From Oscillospiraceae bacterium (GTDB lineage Bacteria > Bacillota > Clostridia > Oscillospirales > Oscillospiraceae): 51,466 bases of DNA. The stretch is taken from positions 1-51,466 of the forward strand of contig JAAWBZ010000103.1 in the NCBI GenBank assembly GCA_022792945.1, written 5' to 3'. A model generated the notes under the pieces. The model did not search any database. It saw nothing but the letters and a program-made list of their open reading frames with translations, and was not told where the DNA came from. This document shows, piece after piece, positions 8,450-16,639 of this stretch. Position numbers and translations under genes: made by a program. How positions within the stretch are numbered: position 1 is the first letter of the stretch; each line of letters opens with the position of its first letter.

Positions 8450-10225
8450 ATGCGGAAGCTGATCACCCGAAAGGCCACTTCTTTTTCCTCCCAGCTCTTT
8501 TTATGTATTTTTTCCACTGCGTTTATCCTGCTGGCGGCGGGCCTGCTGGTGCTACGCTATTTTTCCGCGTCGGCGACGACCAAGGTCAACAACGTGATGA
8601 TGGAGGAAAACCTCACCGTCACCGCCGGGAACCTCCAGGCCGCTCTGGACGAGGTGGATTATCTGGCAATGCTGACCTTTTCCCAGGCGGACGTGATGTC
8701 CACGCTGAAGAAGCCCTATGCCCGCCCCTCTGAGGAGTATACCACCATTATGCACGCGCTGACCACCGCCAGCACCTCCACCCACACCATCTCCAGCATC
8801 GGTCTCTGCGACAGCTGGGGCAATTACCTTTCCACCTACAGCTACTATCATTACGTCAATCCCGGCCAGTATTCGAACCTGGAGGAGTGCAAGCGCTACT
8901 TCGCCGGCATGGAGGATTACGCCACCAACGGCTTTCAGACCTGGTATTTCCTCCAGAAGGACCCCCTGTCCGGCCGCACGGCCTTTGTCAATACCCGCAC
9001 GATCCACATGGGTCTGGCCGCACCGGACCCGCTGCTGGTGATGTACCTTTCGGAGACCAGCCTTTCGGAGATCTACCGCTTTTTAGGCGAGGACAGCCAC
9101 ATCATCTCTGCCTCCGGGCGGATCATCTCCGCGGTGAACAAGGCCCAGATCGGCCAATACGCCAGAGAGGAGCTGCGTGCCTGCGCCACAACGCAGAAGG
9201 GGCCTGTCAGTTTTTCCATCGGCGGCGAGCGTTACCACGCGGTCGCCCTGCCCGCCATTGACAGCTATCTGATTGTCCATTCCAATTCCGAGGTCTTTCG
9301 GGTCACCGGCCGTTTCAACAACGTCGTCACCATCTGCATCCTGATGCTGGGGCTGGTGCTCTCGGTGCTGTGGGCCAAGGTGATCTCCCGCACCATCACC
9401 CGGCCCCTGACCGCCTTGAAAAACGACATGGCCCAGGTCCGCACCGGCGATCTGACTGTCCGCAGCGCGGTGGACCGCCAGGATGAGGTGGGCTACCTCT
9501 GCAACAGCTTCAACTATATGATGGACACGCTGAACCAGCATCTCGAGCAGCGCGACCGCCAGCAGGCCATCGCCCGGGAGAACGAGCTGCAGCTGATGCA
9601 GGCCCAGATCAATCCCCATCTGCTCTATAATTCCCTGGATTCGGCGCTGTTCCTGCTCAACAGCGGCGATACGGCGCAGTCCATCCGCATCCTGGAGGAG
9701 CTGAGCCAATTTTTCAGGCTCTCCCTGCAGCGGGGCAACAAAATCGTGACCATCCGGCAGGCCATCGACCTGGTGGAGACCTATTTCAATTTGCAGAACG
9801 CCTGCCGCATGAAGGACTACCGCTTGCGCGTCAGCGGTGACCTGACGCTGATGGAAAGCAGGATCCTGCATATGTGCCTCCAGCCGATCGTGGAAAACTG
9901 TGTCCTGCACGGCCTTGAGGGGAATTTCTCAGACGGCACGGTGGACATCCGGCTCTCCGCCGACGGCGGCGATATCCTCATCCGCATTGAAGACAACGGC
10001 GTCGGGATGGACGCTAGCCAGCTGGCGGCGCTGCGGGAAAAACTGGAATCTCCGACGCCCACCAACGGCGGCTTTGGCCTCTGGAACGTGGCGCAGCGGC
10101 TCAAGATGTACTACGGCGCGGCGTATACGCTGCAAGTTGACAGCGAGTTCGGAGAGTTCACCGCGGTGACGCTGCGGATCCCCGCCGACTTCCCTGAAAG
10201 CACGGAGGGCCCCTTCTATGTATAA
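8450..10225 (+). CDS. YesM-type sensor histidine kinase
   Basis: 591-aa membrane sensor. Order: N-terminal membrane helix (about residues 14-36), extracytoplasmic sensing region to about 285, second helix (about 293-313), HAMP (ISRTITRPLTALKNDM onward), phosphoacceptor His390 in QINPHLLYNSLD, and an HATPase domain with N box VENCVLHG, DNGVGMD and GGFGLWNV. This is the His_kinase-plus-HATPase arrangement of YesM/LytS-type kinases, which usually control sugar uptake. AGGAGGT is 9 nt before the ATG. It overlaps the response-regulator gene by 8 nt. The ligand is presumably related to the substrate of the adjacent importer. Confidence 0.9.
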   Translation: MRKLITRKATSFSSQLFLCIFSTAFILLAAGLLVLRYFSASATTKVNNVMMEENLTVTAGNLQAALDEVDYLAMLTFSQADVMSTLKKPYARPSEEYTTIMHALTTASTSTHTISSIGLCDSWGNYLSTYSYYHYVNPGQYSNLEECKRYFAGMEDYATNGFQTWYFLQKDPLSGRTAFVNTRTIHMGLAAPDPLLVMYLSETSLSEIYRFLGEDSHIISASGRIISAVNKAQIGQYAREELRACATTQKGPVSFSIGGERYHAVALPAIDSYLIVHSNSEVFRVTGRFNNVVTICILMLGLVLSVLWAKVISRTITRPLTALKNDMAQVRTGDLTVRSAVDRQDEVGYLCNSFNYMMDTLNQHLEQRDRQQAIARENELQLMQAQINPHLLYNSLDSALFLLNSGDTAQSIRILEELSQFFRLSLQRGNKIVTIRQAIDLVETYFNLQNACRMKDYRLRVSGDLTLMESRILHMCLQPIVENCVLHGLEGNFSDGTVDIRLSADGGDILIRIEDNGVGMDASQLAALREKLESPTPTNGGFGLWNVAQRLKMYYGAAYTLQVDSEFGEFTAVTLRIPADFPESTEGPFYV

Positions 10226-11840
10226 CTTTATGATCGTTGACGATGACAAGCTCATCCGTGAGCGCCTCCTCTCTGTGATCCCCTCTAAAAAGCTAGGGCT
10301 GACGCTTTGCGGCGAAGCGGAAAACGGCGTCCAGGCGCTGGAGATCTTTCAGAGCTGCCACCCGCAGATCGTCATCATGGACGTCAATATCCCGATCATC
10401 AACGGCATCGACGCCGCCGCGGCCATGCTGGAGGAGGACCCGGACGTCAACGTGGTGATCGTCACCGGCCACGGCACCCTCCCCGCCGCCCAGGCGGCGC
10501 TGCGCAGCGGTGTGATCGACTTTCTTCTCAAGCCGGTCAATTCCGCCGAGCTGGCCGGAGTTTTGCGGAAAATCATCCAAAAGATCCAGGAGCAGGCGGG
10601 GCAGGCCCTGGAGCGCCAGCGGATGGAGTGCCTTCTGGAGCGCAGTATGCCCCTGCTCCGCAGCCGCTACTTCCTTTCCCTGATGAAAAAGCCGCCGGAG
10701 GAGATCGATCCGGCGGATTGCCGGCAGCGGCTTGCAGACTTCGGCATCACCGACCCCGGCGCCAACGTGTGCGTCTCACTGATCGTCTCCAACTACGAGA
10801 CGCCCTCCATGGGCAAGCAGCTGTCCATGCAGAGCATCCTGGAGGAGGAGCTGGAAAAGCGGCTGGAGATCGCCGGCATCGGCTGCCTGTTCCTCTACGA
10901 CATGATGCAGCGGATGATCCTGATCGCCTATGGTACGCAGAAGCAGCTGGGGATGATCCTGGAGCAGAAATTCTCCTCCGTGCGGGACAAGATGCGCTAT
11001 GTCCACCGCCTGGATTTTCACGCCAGCATCGGCAGCGTAATCCCCGGCTTCCTCCGCCTGCGGGAGAGCTACCAGGACGCCGAGCGCGCCCTGGATTACT
11101 GGAATGTTTTGGGCAACAACAATATCGTCAACAGCAGCACGGTCAACAACATTGATCTGCCCAATGTCCAGGTCCCCTCCATCCGATACGGCGAGATCAT
11201 GGACCTGCTGATCGCGGAAAACCTGGCGGATATCCGCAGCACCTTTGACGCCTACCTCAACCAGATCTCCTATATCCCGCAAAGCTCTATGCCCTACGTC
11301 CAGCGCAAGGCCATTGAGCTGACCGCCCTGCTGCTCTCCTGCGCCGACGAGCTGGGCGCGGAGCTGAATGCGCCGCTGAGCGAGCAGCCCATGGTCTACG
11401 TCCGCATTTTATCGGCAGAGCGTGTGCTAGACGTGCGGCGCATGGTGATAGACACCGCGGAGGCGGTGGTGGCCTGCATCCACAGCAAGCGCAAGGACAA
11501 TAAAGCGCGCGCCCTGAGCAGCGCCAAGCAGTATGTTCTTCAAAATTTTACCAATCCAAATCTGGACCTATCCAGGGTCGCGGAGAGCGTCAACCTATCG
11601 CCCAACTATGTGGCGCAGCTGTTCAAGCGCTATGAGGACTGCAATTTCACCGAATACCTCAACCGCGTCCGCATCGACCGGGCCAAAAAGCTGCTGATGA
11701 CCACCCATATGCGGGTCTACGAGGTGTCGGAAGCGGTGGGATATCAGAATTCCAAGTATTTCTTCCAGCTCTTCAAGCAGATCACCGGTATGCGCCCGCG
11801 GGAATTCTACGAGTCCTCTGTGGCATCCTCGCGGCCATAG
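10218..11840 (+). CDS. YesN-type response regulator with AraC DNA-binding domain
   Basis: 540-aa partner of the preceding kinase, start overlapping its stop by 8 nt (translational coupling). Receiver domain: acidic pocket IVDDDKL near residues 5-11, phosphoacceptor Asp55 in IVIMDVNIPI, conserved Lys in DFLLKPVNS. A central region of about 280 residues of unknown fold follows. The C-terminal AraC double HTH begins near residue 435 (LDLSRVAESVNLSPNYVAQL and VYEVSEAVGYQNSKYFFQLF). Expected to activate the divergent importer operon when phosphorylated. A weak hairpin follows the stop. Confidence 0.9.
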   Translation: MYNFMIVDDDKLIRERLLSVIPSKKLGLTLCGEAENGVQALEIFQSCHPQIVIMDVNIPIINGIDAAAAMLEEDPDVNVVIVTGHGTLPAAQAALRSGVIDFLLKPVNSAELAGVLRKIIQKIQEQAGQALERQRMECLLERSMPLLRSRYFLSLMKKPPEEIDPADCRQRLADFGITDPGANVCVSLIVSNYETPSMGKQLSMQSILEEELEKRLEIAGIGCLFLYDMMQRMILIAYGTQKQLGMILEQKFSSVRDKMRYVHRLDFHASIGSVIPGFLRLRESYQDAERALDYWNVLGNNNIVNSSTVNNIDLPNVQVPSIRYGEIMDLLIAENLADIRSTFDAYLNQISYIPQSSMPYVQRKAIELTALLLSCADELGAELNAPLSEQPMVYVRILSAERVLDVRRMVIDTAEAVVACIHSKRKDNKARALSSAKQYVLQNFTNPNLDLSRVAESVNLSPNYVAQLFKRYEDCNFTEYLNRVRIDRAKKLLMTTHMRVYEVSEAVGYQNSKYFFQLFKQITGMRPREFYESSVASSRP

Positions 11841-11844
11841 CGCA

Positions 11845-11866
11845 AGCCCCCGCCACGGCAGGGGCT
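11845..11866. terminator. Weak hairpin between convergent regulator genes
   Basis: AGCCCC (11845-11850) pairs with GGGGCT (11861-11866) around a loop that can itself form CC/GG pairs. No T-tract on the plus side. Its position in a 29-nt gap between convergent genes suggests a terminator role, but the evidence is thin. Confidence 0.35.
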
Positions 11867-11869
11867 CGC

Positions 11870-12700
11870 TCAGGGCTTCCGCACCTCGGGCAGCGCGCCA
11901 TAGGCCGCAGGCGTCGTGCCGAAGTATCGCCGGAAGGCCAGATAAAACGCGGACGCTGAGCGGTATCCGACCATTTCCGCCACCATTCCCACCGTCATCG
12001 CCGGGTCCCGCAGCAGACAGGCCGCCTGGTCCATACGGGCCTGAAGCAGCTTTTCCTGAAACGTCATTCCGTAGTACGTCCGCAGCACCCGGTGCAGCTG
12101 GCGCACCGATATGTGGAGCTGCGCCGCCAGCCGCGCCGCGCCGGCTTTCTCATCGTAATGCGTTTCAAAAAAGCTGTCGATGATGTCTGTCCGCACCGTC
12201 TCCGCGGTCTCCCGCGCCGGCGCGGTTCGGCCGTCCGGAATATGCAGCGCCCGCAGGATCAGCACCAGCAGCTGTGTCAAGGCCGCCTGCCGCAGCTCCG
12301 GGGCAAAGGCATCCGCCGCCTCGTCCAGCGCCGCGCGGCAGAGATCCGGCGCGGCCTCCGGCAGCGTCAGGAGCCGGTACGCCGGCACCGCCTGCCGCAG
12401 CGCACGCAGCAAGGGGCCTTCCGTGGCGGTGACGGTCAGGGAAAGCCGCTCAAAGCCGCCCGGGCAGGAGCGGGACTGGTGGTACTGCCCCGGCGCAATC
12501 AGCGCGCCCTGAAGCGCCTGCAAGTCATAGTGCCGGTCGCACACATCCATCTCGCAGCGCCCCCGCAGTATGAGGTGCAGCTCATACCCGGCGTTGCAAT
12601 GGCGGTCCTCCCACCAGACGCGCCGCTGCGCCGCGTCCGCAGCCATGCGCAGCCGCACCGTATCCGCGCCCAGGCGGATCTCCATCATTTCCGGCCGCAT
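11870..12700 (-). CDS. AraC family transcriptional regulator
   Basis: 276-aa regulator with an N-terminal cupin (AGYELHLILRGRCEMD, LIAPGQYHQSR) and a C-terminal double HTH (GAARLAAQLHISVRQLHRVL and VGMVAEMVGYRSASAFYLAF). The ATG at 12700 is chosen because it overlaps, as TGATG, the stop of a 16-codon leader ORF with its own strong RBS. A GTG one codon earlier is in frame but unsupported. The gene itself has no good Shine-Dalgarno, so its translation should depend on the leader. A near-consensus promoter lies at 12789-12817. Divergent from the SDR gene at 12907, its probable target. Confidence 0.85.
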   Translation of the reverse strand: MRPEMMEIRLGADTVRLRMAADAAQRRVWWEDRHCNAGYELHLILRGRCEMDVCDRHYDLQALQGALIAPGQYHQSRSCPGGFERLSLTVTATEGPLLRALRQAVPAYRLLTLPEAAPDLCRAALDEAADAFAPELRQAALTQLLVLILRALHIPDGRTAPARETAETVRTDIIDSFFETHYDEKAGAARLAAQLHISVRQLHRVLRTYYGMTFQEKLLQARMDQAACLLRDPAMTVGMVAEMVGYRSASAFYLAFRRYFGTTPAAYGALPEVRKP

Positions 12701-12750
12701 CACAGGATCCGCCGCCCGGTGGTTTTACAGATACTCTGGAAGAGACCCAT
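12700..12750 (-). CDS. Leader ORF (16 codons) coupled to the AraC gene
   Basis: Minus-strand ATG at 12750 preceded by AAAGGAG at a 7-nt spacing, encoding MGLFQSICKTTGRRIL and ending TGA at 12702-12700, with the A shared with the ATG of the AraC gene. The strong RBS and exact TGATG junction suggest real translation. The role may be simply to deliver ribosomes to the AraC start, or to sense translation conditions. The peptide has no recognisable domain. Confidence 0.55.
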   Translation of the reverse strand: MGLFQSICKTTGRRIL

Positions 12751-12788
12751 ACAGAAGCTCCTTTCACGCGAGGGGGTGTTCCGGCTCT

Positions 12789-12817
12789 ATGTTAACAGAG
12801 GGGCTTCACCTTGTCAA
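12789..12817 (-). promoter_or_regulatory. Promoter of the leader ORF / AraC transcript
   Basis: Minus strand: -35 TTGACA (12817-12812), 17-nt spacer, -10 TAACAT (12794-12789). Transcription should begin about 30 nt before the leader ORF. The rest of the 12751-12906 intergenic region should hold the plus-strand SDR promoter, which I could not assign. Confidence 0.65.
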
Positions 12818-12906
12818 CGGGCGGACCCTGCGGCGCCGCACCGGCGGGTGCATTCATTGCGCACTCAACAGCGTGACGCGATCATACAGAAGGGAATGTG
12901 AGAAAC

Positions 12907-13707
12907 ATGGAAAAGGACCTTTTTTCAATGGAGGGCAAAACAGTCGTGATTACCGGCGGCTGCGGCCATTTGGGACAGGCAATGGTAACCGCGCTGCTGG
13001 AATACGGCGCCAATGTGGCGGTGCTGGCGCGGTCGGACCGCCTGGGGGACGCCTATGTGCCCTGGCGGCAGGCCGGTAAGCTGGCGGTTTTCCCCGCGGA
13101 CCTGCAAAAAACGGCAGATATCCAAAACGGGTTTGCGGCGGCGGAGGCCCGGTTTGGCGGCATCGATGTGCTGGTCAACTGTGCCGCCTACGGCGGCGGC
13201 GCCGGCGGCAGGAGCTGCGAATACCGGCTGGACCGGGTGCCGGACGACACCTGGAACGAGGGGCTGGACGGCACGTTGGGCGTGACCTTCCGCTGCACCA
13301 GGGAGGCGATCCCCTGCCTCGAGCGCCGCGGCGGCGGGAGCATCGTTAACGTGGCATCCATGTACGGCCTGATCTCTCCCGATTTTTCTGTGTACGGCGA
13401 GGGCATTCCCTGGAATCCGCCCACCTACGGAGCCGGCAAGGCCGGCGTACTGCAATTCACCCGTTACTGCGCGGCCGCACTGGCGCCGAAGCATATCCGC
13501 GTCAACAGCCTGACCCCGGGCGCCTTTCCGCAGCTTGGCCCCCATACGGATATGGCGTTCATTGGCCGGCTCCAGGAAAAGATCATGCTCAAGAGAACCG
13601 GCCGTGCCCAGGAGCTTTGCGGCGCACTGCTGCTGCTGTGCTCCGACGCCTCATCCTTTATCACAGCCGCCAATATTGTGGTGGACGGCGGCATGACGCA
13701 GTGGTAG
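12907..13707 (+). CDS. SDR family NAD(P)-dependent oxidoreductase
   Basis: 266-aa short-chain dehydrogenase. Rossmann motif VVITGGCGHLGQAM (about residues 14-27), NNAG-equivalent VNCAAYGG, catalytic Ser in NVASMYGL and YxxxK in PTYGAGKAG, and the C-terminal VDGGMTQW typical of gluconate-5-dehydrogenase-like SDRs. ATG at 12907 is preferred; a GTG at 12898 is in frame but too close to AGAAGGGA. It is transcribed away from an AraC gene. It likely oxidises or reduces a sugar hydroxyl or keto group in the same pathway as the two aminotransferases. It is the last intact gene before the mobile-element remnants. Confidence 0.88.
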   Translation: MEKDLFSMEGKTVVITGGCGHLGQAMVTALLEYGANVAVLARSDRLGDAYVPWRQAGKLAVFPADLQKTADIQNGFAAAEARFGGIDVLVNCAAYGGGAGGRSCEYRLDRVPDDTWNEGLDGTLGVTFRCTREAIPCLERRGGGSIVNVASMYGLISPDFSVYGEGIPWNPPTYGAGKAGVLQFTRYCAAALAPKHIRVNSLTPGAFPQLGPHTDMAFIGRLQEKIMLKRTGRAQELCGALLLLCSDASSFITAANIVVDGGMTQW

Positions 13708-13752
13708 CGGACCAGGGGAACTGTCATTGTGCCTCGATTTGGCAGATGTATT

Positions 13753-14175
13753 TTATGCGGGGATGCGCCCGGCTGTTTGCCGAAAAGTTTTTGAAAATTC
13801 GCTTTTGGGTAGTTTGAACTGCCGTATCAGGGTGAGAGGCAAAACTTCCACACGGGTGCGGTGGCGGATCTCCCGGTCGAGCCGTTCTATGACATTATTG
13901 GTGCGGATGCGCGTCCAGTGTTCGCCGGGAAAATCGCAGTAGGTCAGCGTCTCTTCAATACCATCTTCTGCCTTCCTGGCGGCTTCTTTCAGTTTCATGA
14001 AACGAAGTTCCCCCACTACGGCTTTTGCCTTCTACCGGGCAGTTTTTTGCTCTCCTGAGTATGGATCACCTTGAACATCTTGGCCACCAGCTTTACCTTG
14101 GAGTGAGGCGTTACCGAGAACACCTTGCGGTAAAAGTGGACGGTACAGCGCTGGTATTTGGCCTCCGGGAACCCA
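13753..14175 (-). pseudogene. IS256/Mutator-family transposase, 3' remnant
   Basis: Two adjacent reading-frame pieces on the minus strand match the C-terminal half of IS256-type transposases: KYQRCTVHFYRKVFSV and KLVAKMFKVIHTQESKK (about 14170-14045), then AEDGIEETLTYCDFP and HWTRIRTNNVIERLDREIR (about 13960-13855). The frame is lost between them and after HRTRV, and the N-terminal half with the first catalytic Asp is missing. It is a decayed insertion-sequence fragment that cannot encode an active transposase. Confidence 0.75.
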
Positions 14176-14306
14176 GGTTTCCAACTGGGTGAGGCTTAAA
14201 TTTGTTGCCATGAACCTCAAAAAGCTGGCAGGATGGAAAGCCGGAAAGCGCTTTGCTCCTTCCTCCCCCACAGCTGCCTCGTATATTTTTTCCCTCTTTA
14301 GCTTTG

Positions 14307-14387
14307 CGGCCTGTCTGGTATTGAAGCCAGACAAGCCGTTTTTCGACAGGCTGAAGCGGGCAGCAATCATGATGATTGCTGCCCGCT
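14307..14387. repeat. Composite double stem-loop element, copy 2
   Basis: First hairpin: CGGC-c-TGTCTGG (14307-14318), loop TATTGAAG, CCAGACA-a-GCCG (14327-14338), 11 bp with one mismatch. Linker TTTTTCGACAGGCTGAAG (14339-14356), 17/18 identical to copy 1. Second hairpin: perfect 16-bp arms AGCGGGCAGCAATCAT (14355-14370) and 14372-14387 around a single central base. Arms differ completely from copy 1 while the linker is conserved. It lies inside decayed mobile DNA. Confidence 0.7.
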
Positions 14388-14504
14388 TGTCCTGCTCTGA
14401 ACGATTATTTTGTTGTTGTCCTTGTGCGGGGTAGCCCTTGTGATGCAGTTCCTTTTTTGACCCAGCCATATTGTAGCGCCGGACCGCCCGGTTTGCTAAG
14501 GAGG

Positions 14505-14604
14505 TCAGGCCCCGGCAAGATAACGGGAATTGATGCGGTCCCCAATGGTCTCGCCTTTGTCCGCAAAACTCAGCTTCACGACCATACCTCCGTCCAGATA
14601 GAAG
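14505..14604 (-). pseudogene. 3' end of a small interrupted gene next to the intron relic
   Basis: After the inferred intron end the minus strand reads LDGGMVVKLSFADKGETIGD (then RINSRYLAGA and stop at 14505). The pattern resembles the C-terminus of small transposon proteins of the TnpW kind, but the match is from memory and weak. It would be the 3' exon of the gene that the group II intron entered. No start or 5' exon is visible. Confidence 0.25.
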
Positions 14605-14681
14605 TGATAGGTAATCCTTTGATGTTATCTCCGGATTTTCTCCCACTTCACACCGTGCATGCGGCTTCCATCGCACACGGC
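14605..14681 (-). ncRNA. Group II intron domains V and VI (relic)
   Basis: Minus-strand 14681-14652 folds as a domain V: GCCGTG pairs with CACGGT, then an inner TGCG/CGCA stem capped by a GGAA tetraloop, with a 2-nt TG bulge on the 3' strand. The following 14650-14605 (containing CCGGAGATAA and TTACCTATCAC) fits domain VI and the 3' splice end of bacterial introns. It lies directly downstream of the broken reverse transcriptase, as expected for an ORF in domain IV. The exact 3' boundary is approximate. Splicing is unlikely, as domain I was not found. Confidence 0.6.
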
Positions 14682-14779
14682 GTTCCACCGTTAGTGATAC
14701 TCACAATCTATTACAATCTACCTTGTTCGTTTTTAGGGGGTGCGCTCTCCGAATTTCTCCTGAACTTGCTTTCAGGCGC

Positions 14780-15150
14780 AGAGCGTTCAGCTTTTCGATT
14801 TGCTTCTTATTGAGATTGCAGACCTCCAGGTAATAAGTAATCGTTTCAACCGTTTCTGCATGGACAAGCCGGCGTACCAGTTTATTTATCAGCTTGCTGT
14901 GGTCTACATTATCAAAGAATTCTTTGCATCAAACTCAACGACATAGCACAGTCTTGTATTCTGTATTAAGAACTCCGCTCTTGCGATGGCATTTTCAGCA
15001 GATCTGTTTGGGCGGACTCCATAACTGTTTTCGCTACCCATGTGTACTGCAGGTTGTAATAAAACGGACTGTATCAATAACCTCATCTGGCATCAGCCTT
15101 CCAATGTTACACCATCTGTTCCCGGAGTTTTGCTTCCGTCAGCGGATATC
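14780..15150 (-). pseudogene. Group II intron reverse transcriptase (LtrA-like), broken
   Basis: Translated pieces in shifted frames give SKTPGTDGVTLEG (RT0 region, ending in a stop), then SYGVRPNRSAENAIARAEF and LCYVVEFDAK (RT motifs 1-2), a 1-nt deletion, then EFFDNVDHSKLINKLVRRL. The YADD active-site block, thumb and endonuclease domain are missing; after about 14780 the sequence goes directly to intron RNA. At least one stop and one frameshift make it a pseudogene. This stretch is lower in GC than the flanking housekeeping genes. Positions 15151-15392 hold nothing else I recognise. Confidence 0.7.
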
Positions 15151-15392
15151 ACACGCTCCGTTCATGACGGCTGTCTTCTATCCCTTCCAATACTTCCACC
15201 AAACCCATTTTCTTCATTGGTATACTGCCTTTTATCCCTAGCTTCCCTACAGTAGACCACATCCTTTTGACGGCTTCTGTTAATACTTTCTTTACTCATT
15301 CAATTACCGTGGGTATGCACACATTTGTATCACTTGCACTCGCCCCGGCCTCTCTGGGCGATCGTCATATTAGACCCAATGAGGTGAGCAGT

Positions 15393-15620
15393 ATGGATGC
15401 CTATCTGATCTTTCTGCGCAAGTCCCGCCAGGACCGGGACCTGGAGCTGCAAACCGGGGCATTTTGATACACTGGCGCTGGCCAGGAGCCGCTGCGTCTG
15501 GTAGAGTCCGGCGGGATCAGCGCCGTCCTGGTTATCGAGGTCCCGCGTCTGGCCCACGGCAGCACGCGGGATCAAGGCCACGTTAGACTCCAGCAGGTAA
15601 ATCAAGGCGGCACTGCTTAA
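15393..15620 (+). pseudogene. Large serine recombinase, 5' remnant
   Basis: An ATG at 15393 with GAGGTGAG upstream starts MDAYLIFLRKSRQDRDLELQ, the N-terminus of TnpX-like large serine recombinases (catalytic Ser in RKSR). After a stop the frame resumes as GISAVLVIEVPRLAHGSTRD, the conserved VLVMEVERLARGDT block of the same domain. The middle of the resolvase domain and all of the recombinase and zinc-ribbon regions are gone. It is the trace of a former integrative or transposable element. Confidence 0.65.
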
Positions 15621-15778
15621 ATGGCCGATTTTACTTTTTGTGACGGATATAATCCACCAATTTTTTGAATCTTTTCGTGCACTCCTACGAAATTCGCAAT
15701 ATAAGATGAGATTTTCTGTTGTATTTTTGTAATTGATGTATAGTTCTCTTGTACTAATTTTAGAAGGAGGACTATACA

Positions 15779-16270
15779 ATGGTTCCTACAAAATTACAAA
15801 TCGTCGTTTCCATGGCGGTAGTTCGGGCCAGGGAGGCCGTCTGCTGGACGCAGACGGAAGCGTCGAAACGGCTGAAAATTCCCCAGCCGGACCTTGCGCG
15901 GATCGAATCGGCACTGTTGCTGCCGGACTTTCCCTTGGCAGTCAGGCTCTGTGAAACGCTCCACATCGACCTTGCTTCCTTTTACGACTGCGTGGAGGAC
16001 GAAAAGTTCGAAGAGGCTAATAATAGGGAAGCGCGGCACGTGTACCGCTACCTTCCCATGCGGACTCTGCGCTTCCACCCGAACCTGGACCGGTACATCA
16101 CGTTCGGCATCCTGGCAGAGGTGCACACCGGCCAGGCATGGCGCGCAGTCATGACTGTGCCGGACGTTTCCTGCGACGCCGGGCTTGTCTGGCAACTGAC
16201 AGACCGATGCACGAAAGGTCAGCTCCACCCCCGGCAGCTTTCGGAAGTTGTTTTAAAAGAACTTCCATAA
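15779..16270 (+). CDS. XRE-type HTH protein with C-terminal DUF6514-like domain
   Basis: 163 aa. The N-terminal 65 residues form an XRE-like HTH (REAVCWTQTEASKRLKIPQPDLARIES, split as helices around positions 18-45). The C-terminal 60 residues (YITFGILAEV, VPDVSCDAGLVWQL, GQLHPRQLSEVV) resemble DUF6514, small proteins common in Oscillospiraceae. RBS AGGAGG is well placed and the upstream 130 nt are AT-rich; a possible TTGATG-16-TAATTT promoter precedes it. It is the only intact gene in the mobile-element graveyard, followed by a good hairpin. Role unknown; the domain pair suggests a regulator left from or serving a mobile element. Confidence 0.65.
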   Translation: MVPTKLQIVVSMAVVRAREAVCWTQTEASKRLKIPQPDLARIESALLLPDFPLAVRLCETLHIDLASFYDCVEDEKFEEANNREARHVYRYLPMRTLRFHPNLDRYITFGILAEVHTGQAWRAVMTVPDVSCDAGLVWQLTDRCTKGQLHPRQLSEVVLKELP

Positions 16271-16284
16271 TTTTCTAATTCAAG

Positions 16285-16312
16285 GCCGCAGACGCTCAAA
16301 CGCGTCTGTGGC
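16285..16312 (+). terminator. Terminator of the XRE-DUF6514 gene
   Basis: 11-bp stem with one G-U pair: GCCGCAGACGC (16285-16295), loop TCAAAC, GCGTCTGTGGC (16302-16312), then only TTT. It lies 14 nt after the stop. Confidence 0.55.
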
Positions 16313-16639
16313 TTTGCATGTGCTGGGCAATTCTGATTACTTTCTTTGCAGGTCTGTGGAAAACCGGCGCGGTCAGCCTGGCCCTGCAGGTTTGCAATAA
16401 AGATGGAGTAAACACTTCTGCCTTGTCGCGTATACGACCAACTTGGACACTTATCGGCTTTGCAGTTCTCGGTTGCATATTGTCCTGTAATGAGGTCAAG
16501 GGAAATATAATCATCAGTTGCCCACAAAATGTTTTTGCGAGCTCTTCGGTCAAAAGCATGATGTCTAGAAGCTCTGCATCAAGCTTTCTTATTGATTCCT
16601 CAGTATAAATGGACAGGTATTCAGGAGTTCCTCCGCGCT

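Noticed and set aside
14032-14688. A 218-codon minus-strand open frame through the mobile-element remnants
   Set aside because: It crosses intron domain V, the double-hairpin element and the IS256 piece in a wrong frame, so it is accidental.
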